In this document: piece after piece, positions 6,045 to 8,131 of the stretch | Layout of the letters: every line of letters starts with the position of its first letter | How positions within the stretch are numbered: the stretch's first letter is position 1 | Assembly (NCBI GenBank): GCA_900753305.1 | Contig: CAADYR010000120.1 | Coordinates: forward strand, 1 to 8,131 | From: Lachnospiraceae bacterium | Lineage (GTDB): Bacteria > Bacillota > Clostridia > Lachnospirales > Lachnospiraceae | Direction: 5' to 3' | Length of the DNA stretch: 8,131 bases | Program-made: the position numbers and the translations under genes | The notes under the pieces: model-generated | What the model saw: the letters and a program-made list of their open reading frames with translations, nothing else | Told to the model about the DNA's origin: nothing | Databases searched by the model: none

Positions 6045-7127
6045 ATGGAAGAAAATAGAACAATATCGATCAGCCAGTATTATGGAAGTCTTCCCAATAT
6101 GAAGTCAAAATTTGACCGCTTTGCAAGGAAAGATTTCTTTCAGGGGCAGACCAGAGAAGAGTGGGAGAAATGGGCGCAAGATTCACGAAAGACATTAGCA
6201 GATCTGCTTGGTCTTGATAAAATGGATCATGTGCCGCTTATGTCACGACTGGTAGAAACAGTAACAGCAGAACCTGGCATCAAAAGAGAAAAAGTCCTGA
6301 TTCAGACGGAAGAGAATGTATGGGTTCCGATGTATATCCTGATTCCAGAAAATATAGACAGACCCAAGGTATTTATCACACCGCCGGGCCATCAGGGCGC
6401 CGGTAAGTTCTCCGTTGCGGGAGTGCGCGAAATTCCTGCAGTTGCAGATGCCATTCTTAAATATAATTATGATTATGGGATGCAGCTTGCAAGACTTGGT
6501 TTCGTTGCCGTATGCCCGGATTGCAGGGGATTCGGTGAGAGAAGAGATGAAGCACTACAGCATGATGATGAGAAATCATTTCTGACTTCCTCCTGCTTCC
6601 ATCTGGCTCATATGGCAGAGCCTTTGGGCGAGACAGTCATAGGCATGTGCGTCTGGGATCTGATGAAGATCATGGACTATGTATTGAGCCGTACTGAATG
6701 GGATACTTCCCAGGTATCCTGCCTTGGCTTTTCCGGCGGCGGTATGCAGACTCTGTATTTCTCCGCACTGGATGAGAGAGTCCATAACGTATTCATCAGC
6801 GGTTATCTGTATGGATTCAAAGATTCTCTTCTCATATTAAATGGAAATTGCAGTTGTAACTATGTACCGCATTTGTGGGAGCATTTTGATATGGGAGATA
6901 TTGCTTCTCTGATTGCACCTCGTAACCTCATGGTACAATCATGCAGAGCCGATCATCTCAATGGTCCCAGGGGGCTGGATAATGTATATGAACAGATAGA
7001 CATTATCAGAGCTGCCTATCGACTCTATGACGCAGAAGACCGAATCATCCATGATATTGAAGAAGGCGAACACTGCTGGCATGATACACATTTAAAAGAA
7101 TATATAGATACATTTGGAATTAAATAA
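6045..7127 (+). CDS. Alpha/beta-hydrolase, putative acyl (acetyl?) esterase of the oligosaccharide operon
   Basis: A 360-aa alpha/beta-hydrolase resembling the dienelactone-hydrolase / acetyl-xylan-esterase-like families (Abhydrolase_7 type). An N-terminal helical stretch (about 1-80) leads into the core. Seen are PPGHQG (113-118, with the usual oxyanion-region His), PDCRGFGER (158-166), the nucleophile elbow LGFSGGG with S230, D303 in SCRADHLNG as candidate acid, and H343 in GEHCWH as candidate base. No signal peptide is seen. ATG 6045 is preferred because GGGG (6032-6035) lies 9 nt upstream; an ATG at 6030 in the same frame has no ribosome binding site. It follows CE8 after a 73-bp gap with a hairpin and precedes the TIM-barrel gene by 14 bp. 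Deacetylation of pectic or rhamnogalacturonan oligomers is inferred from context only; another ester or even a peptidase-like role is possible. Confidence 0.78.
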   Translation: MEENRTISISQYYGSLPNMKSKFDRFARKDFFQGQTREEWEKWAQDSRKTLADLLGLDKMDHVPLMSRLVETVTAEPGIKREKVLIQTEENVWVPMYILIPENIDRPKVFITPPGHQGAGKFSVAGVREIPAVADAILKYNYDYGMQLARLGFVAVCPDCRGFGERRDEALQHDDEKSFLTSSCFHLAHMAEPLGETVIGMCVWDLMKIMDYVLSRTEWDTSQVSCLGFSGGGMQTLYFSALDERVHNVFISGYLYGFKDSLLILNGNCSCNYVPHLWEHFDMGDIASLIAPRNLMVQSCRADHLNGPRGLDNVYEQIDIIRAAYRLYDAEDRIIHDIEEGEHCWHDTHLKEYIDTFGIK

Positions 7128-7141
7128 AGGAGGATATTTTT

Positions 7142-7981
7142 ATGTTACAGTTTGGAATCAGATTACACGATGCAGTAGACGTCCCTATTGAAGAACGTCT
7201 GCCTATTATTAAGGAGCAGGGTTTTACCTGCGCACACGTTGCTCTTTCCAAGGTAATAAAGAGCAATTCTGTAGCCAATGAAGCACTGACACCGGGTTAT
7301 GCCATGTATTTAAAGAGATTATTTGATAAAAATGAATTAGATTGTGCAGTACTGGGCTGCTATCTGAATCTGGCAAATCCTGATGAGAAACAGCTTCGTA
7401 CCATTCAGGACAAATATCTTGCCAACATTCGCTTCGCGGCACATATGGGTGCTGGTGTAGTCGGAACAGAAACAGGTGCACCGAATACAGAATATAAATT
7501 TGAAGAAGCCTGCTGGTCTGACTGGGCACTGGAGCGCTTTATTGATGGTCTGCGCCCGGTTGTTGAATATGCTGAGAAGATGGGCGTACTGGTTGCTATC
7601 GAGCCTGTTGTCAGACATATCGTATGCAACCCGGTTCGTGCCAGAAAGGTTCTGGATGAGATCAATTCCCCGAATCTCCGCATCATCTTAGACCCTGTCA
7701 ATCTGTTAGAGACATATAATTACGAGAAACAGGATGAAATCTTTGACCAGGCAATCGAGCTTCTGGGTAAGGATGTGGCAGTTCTTCACGTGAAGGATTT
7801 CGTTGTTCAGGATGGCAAGCTTATTTCCGTTCCTGTTGGCTTTGGTCAGTGCCATTGGGATAGAATCATGCCTTATATGAAGAAAGAAAAGCCATATATG
7901 CATGCAACCCTTGAAGATACCAAGCCTGGAAATGCAGTAGAAGCCCTGCATTATATCCAGGGAATTTATGAAAAATGCTAA
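7142..7981 (+). CDS. Sugar phosphate isomerase/epimerase-like TIM-barrel protein (AP_endonuc_2 fold)
   Basis: A 279-aa protein of the xylose-isomerase-like / AP-endonuclease-2 superfamily, whose sugar members are metal-dependent isomerases, epimerases or dehydratases. Segments fit alternating beta/alpha units, and putative metal ligands sit at the strand ends in the expected order: E154 (VAIEPV), D184 (IILDPVN), H216 (VLHVKDF) and E258 (ATLEDT). The length is normal for the family. AAAGGAGG (7126-7133) overlaps the stop codon of the esterase gene and lies 8 nt before ATG, indicating tight co-transcription. The substrate is not known. Given its neighbours, a sugar released from pectic oligosaccharides (galacturonate, its keto form, a deoxy-keto-uronate or a pentose) is plausible, but nothing in the sequence fixes it. 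It is the last gene of the operon; no convincing terminator follows. Confidence 0.8.
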   Translation: MLQFGIRLHDAVDVPIEERLPIIKEQGFTCAHVALSKVIKSNSVANEALTPGYAMYLKRLFDKNELDCAVLGCYLNLANPDEKQLRTIQDKYLANIRFAAHMGAGVVGTETGAPNTEYKFEEACWSDWALERFIDGLRPVVEYAEKMGVLVAIEPVVRHIVCNPVRARKVLDEINSPNLRIILDPVNLLETYNYEKQDEIFDQAIELLGKDVAVLHVKDFVVQDGKLISVPVGFGQCHWDRIMPYMKKEKPYMHATLEDTKPGNAVEALHYIQGIYEKC

Positions 7982-8089
7982 ATCTAAAACATAACTCATA
8001 AAACGGTTGATTTTTTGTTAAAAATATGTCAAAATACATGTGCGTAAAGAGTAAAGAGAATCGAAACTTTTGCAGAAAGGCATGGTATT

Positions 8090-8131
8090 ATGAGAGGCAT
8101 AGACACACAGGTCAGAAAAATCAGACGTGTA
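8090..8131 (+). CDS. Start of an unidentified gene cut by the right edge
   Basis: Fourteen codons are open from ATG 8090 to the edge (MRGIDTQVRKIRRV), with AGAAAGG at 8074-8080 as a ribosome binding site 9 nt upstream. The 108-bp gap before it (7982-8089) is AT-rich and holds no promoter or terminator I can defend, only a tandem GTAAAGA at 8044-8057. The basic N-terminus is vaguely like that of some clostridial ferredoxin / [FeFe]-hydrogenase-type proteins, from memory only, so no function is assigned. It does not look like a LacI-type DNA-binding N-terminus. Confidence 0.5.
   Translation, partial: MRGIDTQVRKIRRV

Noticed and set aside
7998..8011. LacI-like site ATAAAACGGTTGAT before the last partial gene
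   Set aside because: Only 5 of 7 symmetric positions pair and the right half departs from the cre consensus at three positions.
7982..8030. Terminator after the TIM-barrel gene
   Set aside because: There is a T-run (8011-8016) but no stable stem before it; the best pairing is three or four bases.
8044..8057. Tandem GTAAAGA GTAAAGA
   Set aside because: Two 7-bp copies in AT-rich DNA are compatible with chance and do not recur elsewhere.

Overview
The window (about 43-45 % G+C by eye) looks like chromosomal DNA of a Gram-positive anaerobe of the Clostridia, most likely a pectin-using Lachnospiraceae member of the gut or rumen. This rests on the strong GGAGG-type ribosome binding sites, the codon style, a LacI-family-type operator, and the mix of carbohydrate-active enzymes without signal peptides. 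The taxonomic call is an inference from style and not from a marker gene.

Layout. (1) 131-1684 (+) encodes a GH28 polygalacturonase with an N-terminal fibronectin-III-like domain. (2) It converges on 1756-3675 (-), a three-part protein made of ankyrin-like repeats, a GH43 five-bladed-propeller glycosidase and a C-terminal beta-sandwich. One hairpin at 1701-1736 can terminate both genes. (3) A 185-bp divergent intergenic region (3676-3860) carries a promoter for each direction, a 14-bp CcpA/LacI-type operator on the predicted start point of the rightward promoter, and a weaker inverted repeat lying almost equally far from both promoters. (4) The rightward operon reads GH105 unsaturated uronyl hydrolase (3861-4994), CE8 pectin methylesterase (5012-5971), a perfect 11-bp-arm inverted repeat (5971-6005), an alpha/beta-hydrolase esterase (6045-7127) and an AP-endonuclease-2-type TIM-barrel protein (7142-7981). 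Only 17 and 14 bp separate GH105 from CE8 and the esterase from the TIM-barrel gene. (5) After 108 bp without a clear signal, a new gene starts at 8090 and runs off the right edge.

How the genes fit together. CE8 would remove methyl esters and the alpha/beta-hydrolase perhaps acetyl or other acyl esters from galacturonate oligomers. GH28 would hydrolyse the saturated homogalacturonan backbone, GH105 would take the 4,5-unsaturated uronyl cap off lyase-derived fragments, and GH43 would trim a pentose or galactose side chain. The TIM-barrel protein could process a released monosaccharide. No protein here shows a signal peptide or membrane segment, so this is best read as the cytoplasmic end of a pectin-oligosaccharide pathway. 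The extracellular lyase, transporter, regulator and keto-deoxyuronate enzymes would have to lie outside the window. No RNA gene, mobile element, CRISPR array or attachment site was seen.
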